NCBI GenBank assembly: GCA_947489665.1 | Contig: CANLEH010000001.1 | Coordinates: 1,336,501 to 1,400,500 of the forward strand | Reading direction: 5' to 3' | Length of the DNA stretch: 64,000 nucleotides | From: an uncultured Roseicyclus sp. | GTDB taxonomy: Bacteria > Pseudomonadota > Alphaproteobacteria > Rhodobacterales > Rhodobacteraceae | Shown: positions 8,547 through 17,044 of the stretch, one piece after another | Layout: each line of letters starts with the position of its first letter | Position numbering within the stretch: the stretch's first letter is position 1 | Notes under the pieces: model-generated | The model's database searches: none | Told to the model about the DNA's origin: nothing | The model's input: the letters and a program-made list of their open reading frames with translations, nothing else | Made by a program: the position numbers and the translations under genes

Positions 8547-11500
8547 TTGGAATTTGCATTGCCTGAGGCTGGAGGAACATCAACCCAATCAGGGATTTAC
8601 TACCAGAATAGCGTAGCTGCGCTTGCGTTGTCTGATCTACTTAGTTTCGATCAATATGTCCGACGTGAACAAGTAATCGAAGTTCGGGTTGAAGCGCCCG
8701 AAAATATCGATGATTTGGTTGTCCGATATGCTGACGGTCACCGAGATTTTCGTAGCATTAAGCTCTCCCTGAGAAAGGGAAGTATCGCTTGGACAAACCT
8801 GTGGAAAGGCTTTGGTGCTCAGTATTCTTGTTCCGAACTGGGCCTAGGTGACAAGTTCAGCATTGTGGTCGAGACGGAGACGGTCGCAAGCCGTCTGGTC
8901 GCTGACATTTGTGCGGTCGCCGAGTCGTCGCCAGATAGTACGGAGTTTCGTTCCCGGATTACTGAGGCTCAACAAAGCACAGTCACCAGTATCGTCGATG
9001 TTTTGGGGTCAGAAGAAACTGCGTTCAACATTTTCAGACGAACAATGGTCATCGTCTTGCCTAGCATACAAATCGAAAGAGAGTTTGCTACTAAAAGGGC
9101 GACGGGAGAACACCCCGCGCCGGAAAACCTCATCACTGTTCTGAGAGATATCGTCGGTGGAGAGGGAAGAAGAAGAGGCCTCTTCCTATCCGCCACTCTT
9201 CGGCGCCGCCTTTACTCCGAACATGGCATTCGCTTAGCCGAACCGATTGAATGGGGCCTCGATGCATATCGCGCCTACTTGAAGCGTCGTTCCCGGATAG
9301 AAATTCCTGGAACAGGGATCGCTCGTCCAGCAGATGATCTTTTTGTTTGGCCCCGAGTGAGGCGATTTGACCGCGCACGTGTTACTTCATTTGAAGACGA
9401 GAACACTCACTTCAACGATGAAGATCACGAACGCGGCGTTGATCTTTCCCTGTTCCCCAACACGGAAGCAGAGAAGGTCATCATTGTCGCTGGCCCAGGC
9501 CACGGAAAAACTGCACTAATTGCAACCGTTTCAGGACGGATCGCCGACAGTGTATACATTCCCGTCAACGTGTCGCTTGCGTCATTCTCTGAAGCTGATG
9601 ACAGCCTTCTTTCATACATACAAAGTCGCATAGGTCATGAACTGAGTGTCAATGCGGATTGGCGTAGGTTGTCAGAACAAGGGCTGTTGGTTCTGCTCCT
9701 AGATGGGTTGGATGAGGTGCCTTCGGTCAAACGATCGCTGGTTTTGGAACGGATCGAGACGTTCTCATCCTTGTTTCCCAACGTTTCGTGGATGTTGACT
9801 GTTCGAGATCCTTCAGTGGTCATTGGGCTCGAAGAGGCAACGGTCCTTGAACTTATGCCACTGAACGACGACGACATTGTTCGTTTTGCGGACGCCATGA
9901 AGGATCATATTCAAGGAGGTGATGGCTGGAACGTTCTCAATAGATTGAAGCTTTACCCCGACATCTATCGCCTCGCTCGCATCCCTTTGTTCCTATCTAT
10001 GCTTTTGTCGGTCACAGACCTTTCAGTTCACAAGCCCCTTACGCGATCTGACCTTATAGAAGCATATCTAAAAACTGTCTTCTTGCCCGCAGCCCATAAA
10101 TCAGAAGCTCCGCGAGAAGACGATAGTTCTGTGCTACGCGCTATAACTCAACAGTTGGCTTTCGAACGAATTGAGCAGCAAGAAATTGGTGCAACTGAAA
10201 GGGAAGTTCGTAGGATAGTCGGTTTGTTCTCCAACGATCCCAACGAGAGCGCTCGCTTTTTCGATAGGCTGAAAATCAACGGTATTTTGAGACCTCAAGG
10301 CTCTGTTCGGCTCCAGTTTCCCTATCCGATCGTTCAAGAATACTTGGCAGCTTGCCATTTGAGCGAGCAAGAAAATTCAAACCTAGAACAACGCATCAGC
10401 GATGCGGTCCATCGACCTTGGGCGCAGGTGTTACAGTTTGCTTTGGAAATGCATAGCAACCCCGAAACCATCATGCATGCTATGCTCGAGAGGCAAGATG
10501 ATGCTTTCTGCACCGGCCTCCGCCTTGTTGGACGTTGCATTGTAAACGGGGCCACAGTTTCTCCAGCTTTCTCTGACTTGGTTGGTGGCAAGCTCGTTGA
10601 CTTCTGGGTTCACGCACCTTCGCGCGCGCGAGAGCAAGTTGGTCGCCTTTTGGCGGATGGACTCTCTGATCCAGTCTCTTCGAAACTAAGAGACGCACTA
10701 CATCACAGATGGCTAGTCAGCGATGGGGCCGGAGAAATCATTTCGAGGGCGGACGACCCTGAACTTACTCTCAGCGTCGTGCGCTCCCTGATTGCTAAGG
10801 ACCGCAGTTCAATAATGATCTACCATACCTTGAAGCGAGCACTTCGATCGGTTGGTGATGAGGTTCTTGAATTGCTCAAAGAGGAAATGACTGCAGAAGG
10901 ATTGGATGATCGTGACATCCAAGAAATCTCCAGTTTCATGTCCAACCTTTCGACAAGTGCAGTGTCCCGTGATTTCGCGCTTTCGCTTGCGCGAAATGCC
11001 AGCTTTCCTATGCAGGCCCGATTCCGGGCGTTCGAGCTCGCCGGTTCGCCGCTACCCGAAGACGGCATCAAGCTGGCCGTCGCAGCATTTCGCTCAGAGA
11101 ACTGGGACGCAAACTATGAAGCCAGGGATCTGACCAGACTTCATCCGGATCCCGAAAGCTTCTTGCTTGAGCTTTTAATGGATGACCTGATTCCATTAGA
11201 ACGAAAGCACGATGCGGTTTTCGACGCTCTGAGATGGATGCAACCACTGGAAGAGTGGCGAGCCTTTGGAGCAAGAGTTGTTGCAAACCAAGACATCGAA
11301 CAAGACGTTCGGTTGGCTTGCACTTTAATTGAAGCAAGGCACGGAAATCGTAAGGCGATTGAGCAGCTCATTGATCGCATTCCAGACTTACCCATGAAAT
11401 TTGCTACAAGCACCATTAGCCTCCTTGGACATTTTCCACTTCGACATTTGGCCGAGCGTGCTGCTGAACTTATTCAGAGACGTGATTTGACGGAAGATGA

Positions 11501-12104
11501 CATTGCCCAGATATCCAGTGCGTCTCACACAGGAATGCTCCACATCTTTGAGATGGATTTCATGTTTGGAGGCACACTTAGATCGACGACACCGCATCCC
11601 GGAATTGCCATTTGGGCCACTCTACTAGAGGACTGGGCGATACAAAATGATCTCTCCCCACAAAATCGTATCCGTGTACTGACAGCAGCTACCGCATTGG
11701 GCTCTGAATGGGCAGGTGAAAAGCTTGAAAGGGAACTCAGTCAAATTGATGACATGGATGCTCCCGAGTGGTTCGAAGGCGATGAAGACGGCCACACCTT
11801 AGGTCACGCTCTGCATTACCTATTGAAGCGGAAGCCCCTGTTAAACCCTTCAATTATCGAAGTTGTCCTTTCTTCCAAGCGCTACAACATTAAAAGGGAT
11901 GGCTTGATTGCTCTAGCCAATCATGGTGACGAGAAAGCCCTTGATAGATTGATCTTACTCCATGCTAAGGAGGACGATTGGCATTTGGCCGATACAATCG
12001 AAAATTCGATCGAGTTGCTGGCCGCCCGATTGGCTGTCTTTGTTCGCGAGATTGACGGTAAATTCGAGATTCAAGCCAACCGAGCTGAAAATGGCAAAGA
12101 ATAA
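8547..12104 (+). CDS. Large NACHT-type NTPase with N-terminal nuclease-like domain
   Basis: The 1185-residue protein starts at TTG 8547, since no ATG or GTG exists between the upstream in-frame stop (8517) and the first domain. Residues about 10-110 (GGTSTQSGIYYQN..., IDDLVVRYADG, then SIK at 70-72) resemble the DUF4297/Cap4 PD-(D/E)xK-like head of defence proteins. A NACHT/STAND P-loop follows: Walker A GPGHGKT (316-322) and Walker B LLLDGLDE (383-390). The remainder, from about 620, is alpha-helical and repeat-like, as in HEAT-type sensor regions. STAND NTPases oligomerise after sensing a trigger and activate an effector. An anti-phage role is inference from architecture and from the overlap with a second NACHT gene. 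Confidence 0.8.
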   Translation: MEFALPEAGGTSTQSGIYYQNSVAALALSDLLSFDQYVRREQVIEVRVEAPENIDDLVVRYADGHRDFRSIKLSLRKGSIAWTNLWKGFGAQYSCSELGLGDKFSIVVETETVASRLVADICAVAESSPDSTEFRSRITEAQQSTVTSIVDVLGSEETAFNIFRRTMVIVLPSIQIEREFATKRATGEHPAPENLITVLRDIVGGEGRRRGLFLSATLRRRLYSEHGIRLAEPIEWGLDAYRAYLKRRSRIEIPGTGIARPADDLFVWPRVRRFDRARVTSFEDENTHFNDEDHERGVDLSLFPNTEAEKVIIVAGPGHGKTALIATVSGRIADSVYIPVNVSLASFSEADDSLLSYIQSRIGHELSVNADWRRLSEQGLLVLLLDGLDEVPSVKRSLVLERIETFSSLFPNVSWMLTVRDPSVVIGLEEATVLELMPLNDDDIVRFADAMKDHIQGGDGWNVLNRLKLYPDIYRLARIPLFLSMLLSVTDLSVHKPLTRSDLIEAYLKTVFLPAAHKSEAPREDDSSVLRAITQQLAFERIEQQEIGATEREVRRIVGLFSNDPNESARFFDRLKINGILRPQGSVRLQFPYPIVQEYLAACHLSEQENSNLEQRISDAVHRPWAQVLQFALEMHSNPETIMHAMLERQDDAFCTGLRLVGRCIVNGATVSPAFSDLVGGKLVDFWVHAPSRAREQVGRLLADGLSDPVSSKLRDALHHRWLVSDGAGEIISRADDPELTLSVVRSLIAKDRSSIMIYHTLKRALRSVGDEVLELLKEEMTAEGLDDRDIQEISSFMSNLSTSAVSRDFALSLARNASFPMQARFRAFELAGSPLPEDGIKLAVAAFRSENWDANYEARDLTRLHPDPESFLLELLMDDLIPLERKHDAVFDALRWMQPLEEWRAFGARVVANQDIEQDVRLACTLIEARHGNRKAIEQLIDRIPDLPMKFATSTISLLGHFPLRHLAERAAELIQRRDLTEDDIAQISSASHTGMLHIFEMDFMFGGTLRSTTPHPGIAIWATLLEDWAIQNDLSPQNRIRVLTAATALGSEWAGEKLERELSQIDDMDAPEWFEGDEDGHTLGHALHYLLKRKPLLNPSIIEVVLSSKRYNIKRDGLIALANHGDEKALDRLILLHAKEDDWHLADTIENSIELLAARLAVFVREIDGKFEIQANRAENGKE

Positions 12105-15100
12105 CAACAGAGATGACTTTTCGCAGGCGACCAAGAAACGTCTCGAGAAACAAGCTCGGCATCACTGCTGCAACCCCAGTTGCAGGAAATTGACAGATGC
12201 GCCTACCACAGACGGCGCAAAAGAAGTCAGAGTTGGAGTAGCCGCACATATTTGTGCCGCAGCACCCGGTCGTGGCGCCCGCCGGTATCGCGCCGATATG
12301 ACGCCGGAGCAGCGGAAATCAGAGGCAAACGGAATTTGGCTTTGTCAAGACTGTGCAAAGGCAATCGACTCTGACGACCCCATTTTCACCGAGGCATTAT
12401 TGCATGGCTGGAAGAAGAAGCACTCAGAAGACATGTGGCGTAGCGTTGTCGATAAAGTTGCTTTTGGCCCATCCATGCCGCCTACCGGCGGGGAAATTGG
12501 CATTCGCTTGCGAGAGGCTGCCATTGACGATCTCTGTGTCTTCCGCCGTATGCCTAAGTGGCCCGGAACAACCGTTTCGCTCACATTGACGCTAAAGGTT
12601 AAGCACCTGGAAGAGGCGCTGAGCACGCGCTCGCTTGCCAACGCCGTCACTACGGTGGACGACCTGATTCTTGTCGCGGCACCCGGGATGGGAAAGACTA
12701 CAACCCTCTTTCAGGTCGCCGAACGATTATTGGAAATCGACGGCGGCACGCCTCTCATCGTGTCGCTTGGAGACTGGGCCACTGAAGGCGAAGCGCTGCT
12801 CGTTTCTATCCTCAAGCGCCCTGCGTTCAATGGGATTTCGGAGCAGGATTTCCGCACCGTCGCGACAAAGCCTGGTGTCGTGCTGCTTCTTGACGGTTGG
12901 AACGAACTGGATGCCGCCGCACGCGAACGCGCTCGCGTGCAAATCACTGCGCTCAAGGCTGAATTGCCCGAGCTCGGTCTTGTCATTTCCACACGCAAGC
13001 AAGCGCTCGACATTCCGTTCAGCGGGACGAGGGTCGACTTACTGCCGCTTGATGACGATCAGCAAATGGAGATCGCACACGGCTTGCGGGGCGACGCCGG
13101 CGCACAACTCGTTGAGCAGGCTTGGCGGACAGCGGGTGTCCGGGATCTTGTGACCATCCCACTCTATCTCACGGCACTTCTTTCGCTGCCCGAGGGCACG
13201 CCTTTTCCGACAACAAAAGAAGAAGTCCTACGGCGGTTCATTGCCGCACACGAACAGGAGGCCCACAGTGAAGCTGCGCTTCATGCCGTGGCCCTCGGCT
13301 TCCAGCAAGACTATTTGGAAGACCTCGCCGTATTTGCAACGACAACGGCCAACACGGCGATCACGGACAGCAACGCGCGCAAATCGGTCGCTTACACCGC
13401 GCGGTTTCTGCTGGACGACGGACAAATCGCCATCTCCACGCAGCCCGACACGTTGCTCGACAAGCTTGTCAGCTATCACGTTCTGACGCGCTCCGGCGAC
13501 ACGCCGGGCTACTCGTTTCAGCACCAGCAAATTCAGGAATGGTACGCCTCACACCATGTCGAGCGACTGATCCTGCGGGCCGTCAGCGATCCGGCAGCAC
13601 GCGAAAAACTGAAGGTCGACGTGCTCGATCAGCGGCCTTGGGAAGAAGCAGTTCTGTTCGCAATCGAACGGTGCGCACGCGGGGACGCCGAATATAGGGC
13701 CGCATGTAGCGCTGCCATCTCCGCAGCTTTTGAAGTCGATCCTGTTTTCGCGGGCGAAATGATATTCCGCGCAACCGACGAAGTATGGGCACCAATTGGC
13801 AAGGAAATGCGGAGCCTCGCCGAACAGTGGCACGCGCCCGGCAAGGTGGATCGTGCGGTGCGTTTCATGATTGCGTCCGGCAGGCCGGAATTCAGCGATC
13901 TTGTTTGGCCACTTGTCACGCACGCGGACGATCAAGTGCACCTGCACGCGCTCCGGGCGGCGAAGCAGTTTCGTCCCTCCGTACTCGGGAGTGACACGCC
14001 TACGCGGATTGCTTCATTGCCATCGGAAGTCCGCAAGCATGTACTAAGTGAGATCGCATCGAATAGCGGAATTGACGGCCTCGATCTTGCGACCGCAATA
14101 GCGAAGAGTGACAGCGAGCCAGAAGTGAAAGCGACGGTTGTCGATGCGCTGTCATTTCGACGGGCGGACCGTCACGTCGCCGACTTACTAATGGACGCGG
14201 GTGACGCGACCTACGACATCCTCGCCCGAAAAGGCCATCTCGGCGACATTGCAGTCGACGCTGTCCAGCAAGAACTCGAGCGAGCGCGCGAAAGACGGAC
14301 TGCTGACGGAATATCGCACATTGAGCGCCTGCGCACGCTCATCTACTCGCCACGCAGAGATGAGTGCGATGCCGACATTGCTGAGTTTGTTGCGGAAATG
14401 GAGATCGACCGCAAGCGCGATATCGATAGGCATCTATTGTACGAATTACGAGAACGCTATCCGCAGGCTCTCGCTTATGGGTTGCTGCGTCGCCTGCGCG
14501 AACGCCGCGAGCTCTTTTACGGCGCGGATAATGTTCTTGCCGCCGCCGGCTTTGCCCTTGAGGACGACGAACTGCTCGAAATTGCCCTCGAAGAGACAAA
14601 CTGCCATGACGACCACGCTGAAGCTGCCTCCTCAGTGCTTGGACCAACCGCTGTTGGTCGGCTGATCGACGCGTATCTTGCTGCTGGAAAGTTCCTGCGC
14701 GATGCCAGCGGAAAATACAATCAGGCTGCAGGTGATCGCTATCACGGTTTGGGCGACCGTATCGGCCACACACCGGGCGCAAGTCTGGTGACCGCCGTTC
14801 AGGCGCGTGCGACATATGCCGAAATTGAGGAAATCGTCCAACTGGCCGCACTGTTTTCCCGCCAGAACAACGGCGACGACGAACGGGCGCGACCCTTTAG
14901 TGAAGAAGCCTTGGCTGTAATTGGTGCGCTGGCGCGCAAATGGGCCGAGCGCATGCTCGCCACTGAGGATGAAGAGCGCTGGCGAGTGGCTACAATCGCA
15001 ACGATGATGAGCCACGCTCCATCTGTCGAGCATCTTCCCCTCTTGGAAAGGATGCTTGACAACAACTTACGTCGTTATCGGGCTTTCCGGGAAATGGCGA

Positions 15101-16470
15101 CCGCCAGTGGCTGGAAGGATCGCGACGCTGTACACGAAGCTCAGCATCCGCACATGCATGAATACCAACGTGCGTTCGTAGCAATCAACGCGCCAGAGAC
15201 CGCTGCATTGATGCGTCAATACCTGATGGATGAGCATTTTGGCGAACTGGCCGCCCGTGTACTTGCTGCTCAGTGGTTTGAGGCGAATGAACCCAAAAAC
15301 GACAAAAAGTTCCGGGTCGGCGTAGACTTTTCGCGCGTGGAAGCGCGCCGGGAGGCACGCGCTTCCGATCCAGCCGCGACCTCGATCGAGGCGGAGGCTA
15401 TCTTCGGCGCAATCGAAACCTTGATTGCCGATGGCTCGTCGGATGCACAGGTGAAACTGGCGGTCGCGCTTGGCATTGTTGGAGCACGACTACCCCACGG
15501 GCAACGTGACACGACGATCCGAAAGCTAATTTCCGTCGCGCCTCGGCAGGCGCGCGCAGCCTTATTGTTGTCGCTGGTCTTTTCTGGCGAGGACATCGAC
15601 ATTGAGCTCGTTGCCGATGGCATAGCTGAGCATTTCAATGCGGCCGAGAAGGAGACTTGGATCCTCACGCAGAGCGACGCGTACCAGTTACGCGATTGGT
15701 TGCGCCTTTTGCCGTTCGCTACCCCGGTCACCGACTTGCCCGCCATCGTGCGCAGTATGCCGGAGGCACATCGTAATCCACTAATTCTCGAAGAGATGGT
15801 CCATGGAATCCGCAGTTCGTCTTTGGACAAAACTGAAGACGTGACTTTCATTCTCGCCGAAGACGACCCACGTTTTTATGGAAACCATGCGTGGCGCGAG
15901 ACCGTGTTGCGGTTTGGCACCTTGTCCGCCGCTTGCCGTGTTGTCGACCTGACCGTCAGCGGTGCGTTCGATGGCAGTTCATACGAAAGATGGCATCTGA
16001 GAAGCGAATTGAGTGGCCTGATCTCGGAGTTTTCCGAGGTCCGCGCTTATGTCCAGGATCTCCTGAAAGATGGGCCGACAACGAAGCAGCTTGCCTCGCT
16101 AGCTTCCGCAATTGCCGAAGCCCCTGGCACCGATGATGTGCTGATGCTGATCGATTTCGAGATGAAAACCGGTAAAGCATTCATGACCTGGCAGTCGATC
16201 CAAAACGCCGTCACAGAGCACGTCCCGGTGGAGAACTGGGAGAATGCTTACGATATCGTGCCTGTCCCTGCGGTTGAATTGCGTGGCAAGCTACTAGCCA
16301 TGACAAGCAATGGTGGCAAGGATGACCCGGCAGCCCGCTGCCTTAACCTAATTGACAACCTCCGGGATGAGCACGGTGCCCCAGAGACGGAGCCACGACA
16401 TCCTGATTTGGCCTCCGGGAAGCCTTGGCCGATCCTAGCGCCTCGTCTATCTTCTCAGGATGCGAGTTGA
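12091..16470 (+). CDS. HNH-like/NACHT NTPase with long helical repeat tail
   Basis: ATG 12091 lies inside the end of the preceding NACHT gene (14-base overlap), so the two are almost certainly co-translated. The 1459-residue product begins with an HNH-like zinc-knuckle domain: CCNPSC near 26-31, AAHICAAAPG, then NGIWLCQDCAKAID and a WKKKH end near 115. In this subfamily the usual Cys-His of the metal site reads Cys-Ala. Residues about 150-460 are a NACHT-like NTPase, with Walker A APGMGKTT (197-204) and Walker B LLLDGWNELD (265-274). The last about 1000 residues are alpha-solenoid (HEAT-like). Its base composition is richer in G+C than its partner's. Function in defence is inferred. Confidence 0.8.
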   Translation: MAKNNNRDDFSQATKKRLEKQARHHCCNPSCRKLTDAPTTDGAKEVRVGVAAHICAAAPGRGARRYRADMTPEQRKSEANGIWLCQDCAKAIDSDDPIFTEALLHGWKKKHSEDMWRSVVDKVAFGPSMPPTGGEIGIRLREAAIDDLCVFRRMPKWPGTTVSLTLTLKVKHLEEALSTRSLANAVTTVDDLILVAAPGMGKTTTLFQVAERLLEIDGGTPLIVSLGDWATEGEALLVSILKRPAFNGISEQDFRTVATKPGVVLLLDGWNELDAAARERARVQITALKAELPELGLVISTRKQALDIPFSGTRVDLLPLDDDQQMEIAHGLRGDAGAQLVEQAWRTAGVRDLVTIPLYLTALLSLPEGTPFPTTKEEVLRRFIAAHEQEAHSEAALHAVALGFQQDYLEDLAVFATTTANTAITDSNARKSVAYTARFLLDDGQIAISTQPDTLLDKLVSYHVLTRSGDTPGYSFQHQQIQEWYASHHVERLILRAVSDPAAREKLKVDVLDQRPWEEAVLFAIERCARGDAEYRAACSAAISAAFEVDPVFAGEMIFRATDEVWAPIGKEMRSLAEQWHAPGKVDRAVRFMIASGRPEFSDLVWPLVTHADDQVHLHALRAAKQFRPSVLGSDTPTRIASLPSEVRKHVLSEIASNSGIDGLDLATAIAKSDSEPEVKATVVDALSFRRADRHVADLLMDAGDATYDILARKGHLGDIAVDAVQQELERARERRTADGISHIERLRTLIYSPRRDECDADIAEFVAEMEIDRKRDIDRHLLYELRERYPQALAYGLLRRLRERRELFYGADNVLAAAGFALEDDELLEIALEETNCHDDHAEAASSVLGPTAVGRLIDAYLAAGKFLRDASGKYNQAAGDRYHGLGDRIGHTPGASLVTAVQARATYAEIEEIVQLAALFSRQNNGDDERARPFSEEALAVIGALARKWAERMLATEDEERWRVATIATMMSHAPSVEHLPLLERMLDNNLRRYRAFREMATASGWKDRDAVHEAQHPHMHEYQRAFVAINAPETAALMRQYLMDEHFGELAARVLAAQWFEANEPKNDKKFRVGVDFSRVEARREARASDPAATSIEAEAIFGAIETLIADGSSDAQVKLAVALGIVGARLPHGQRDTTIRKLISVAPRQARAALLLSLVFSGEDIDIELVADGIAEHFNAAEKETWILTQSDAYQLRDWLRLLPFATPVTDLPAIVRSMPEAHRNPLILEEMVHGIRSSSLDKTEDVTFILAEDDPRFYGNHAWRETVLRFGTLSAACRVVDLTVSGAFDGSSYERWHLRSELSGLISEFSEVRAYVQDLLKDGPTTKQLASLASAIAEAPGTDDVLMLIDFEMKTGKAFMTWQSIQNAVTEHVPVENWENAYDIVPVPAVELRGKLLAMTSNGGKDDPAARCLNLIDNLRDEHGAPETEPRHPDLASGKPWPILAPRLSSQDAS

Positions 16471-16743
16471 AAAACTGCTATGAGCTTGTGAAGTCAAAAC
16501 CGAAGGCTCGGACTTACACTGCCTAACGTCGATGTTTTCAAACGCATCAAAAGTCCGCTTTGACAATTCTGTCCGGTCGCTTTGCACCTGCGGCGAACTT
16601 CTGCTTTCTGTCCATGGCACCGATTTTCCTTGCGCTGAAAATGTCACGGCGCTCAAGGTTTGGTGACATCGCATTTCACAGGCTCAAGCACGAACGCCAA
16701 CTTGACCTCCGAAGGGCCATCAAATAAAGCAGTTCCTCAGCGA
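16471..16743. other. Intergenic stretch between NACHT pair and tRNA-Gly
   Basis: No gene is supported in these about 270 bases. I see no clear hairpin with a T-run, so the terminator of the NACHT transcript is not identified. Confidence 0.4.
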
Positions 16744-16817
16744 GCGGGTATGGTGAAATGGTATCATAAGAGCCTTCCAAGCTTAAGGTGCGGGTTCGAT
16801 TCCCGCTACCCGCTCCA
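16744..16817 (+). tRNA. tRNA-Gly (anticodon TCC)
   Basis: A full cloverleaf can be folded. The acceptor stem is GCGGGTA/TACCCGC, the D-stem GTGA/TCAT, the anticodon loop CTTCCAA, and the T-arm GCGGG-TTCGATT-CCCGC, with an encoded CCA at 16815-16817. The first anticodon-stem pair (27-43) is an A/A mismatch and the next a G-T wobble, so the stem is slightly weak. Open frames on the opposite strand across it are artefacts. Confidence 0.9.
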
Positions 16818-16905
16818 GAAGCACCTGCCGACAAATAACCTGCAAAAGCCTGATTGTATTCTTGTTTAAACATCTGATTTTATTTGAGTAAGATCGAACT
16901 TCGCC

Positions 16906-16954
16906 ACTGCCTTCCAAGCTGATGATACGGGTTCGATTCCCGTCGCCCGCTCCA
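16906..16954 (+). pseudogene. Orphan 3' part of a tRNA-Gly (probable att scar)
   Basis: From the anticodon arm on, this is a perfect tRNA-Gly 3' part: CTTCCAA loop, T-arm ACGGG-TTCGATT-CCCGT, acceptor strand CGCCCGC and TCCA. No matching 5' acceptor strand or D-arm precedes it. It differs from the intact tRNA 88 bases upstream in the T-stem and acceptor stem, so it is not a simple tandem copy. Fragments like this are left when an element integrates into the 3' half of a tRNA gene. Confidence 0.75.
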
Positions 16955-17044
16955 TCCTTTCCCCTGTTGACGCGACGCCGCCGACCCTTGCGGCGGGCAC
17001 GGGCTGGTTGTACCCCTTTGAAATCTTGAAGCGACCTCAGTGAC

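Larger units (their letters stand above)
1..16954. mobile_element. Probable genomic island (left part), ending at tRNA-Gly remnant
   Basis: This segment is visibly more A/T-rich than the DNA to its right. It carries accessory-type genes: a Hint protein, an M23 autotransporter, and a NACHT gene pair. Its right edge coincides with an intact tRNA-Gly(TCC) at 16744 and an orphan tRNA-Gly 3' part at 16906-16954, directly before a GC-rich ABC exporter gene. No integrase is visible here, and the left edge lies outside the window. Calling it an island is inference from composition plus the tRNA scar. It could instead be several independent insertions. Confidence 0.5.

Noticed and set aside
8362-8616. 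Possible small gene or frameshifted N-terminus ahead of the first NACHT gene
   Set aside because: Different frame, no recognisable motif, and the conserved head is already complete in the TTG-started frame.
11962-12090. In-frame N-terminal extension of the second NACHT protein
   Set aside because: The extension lies fully inside the first NACHT gene and has shadow composition; ATG 12091 opens the HNH-like domain.
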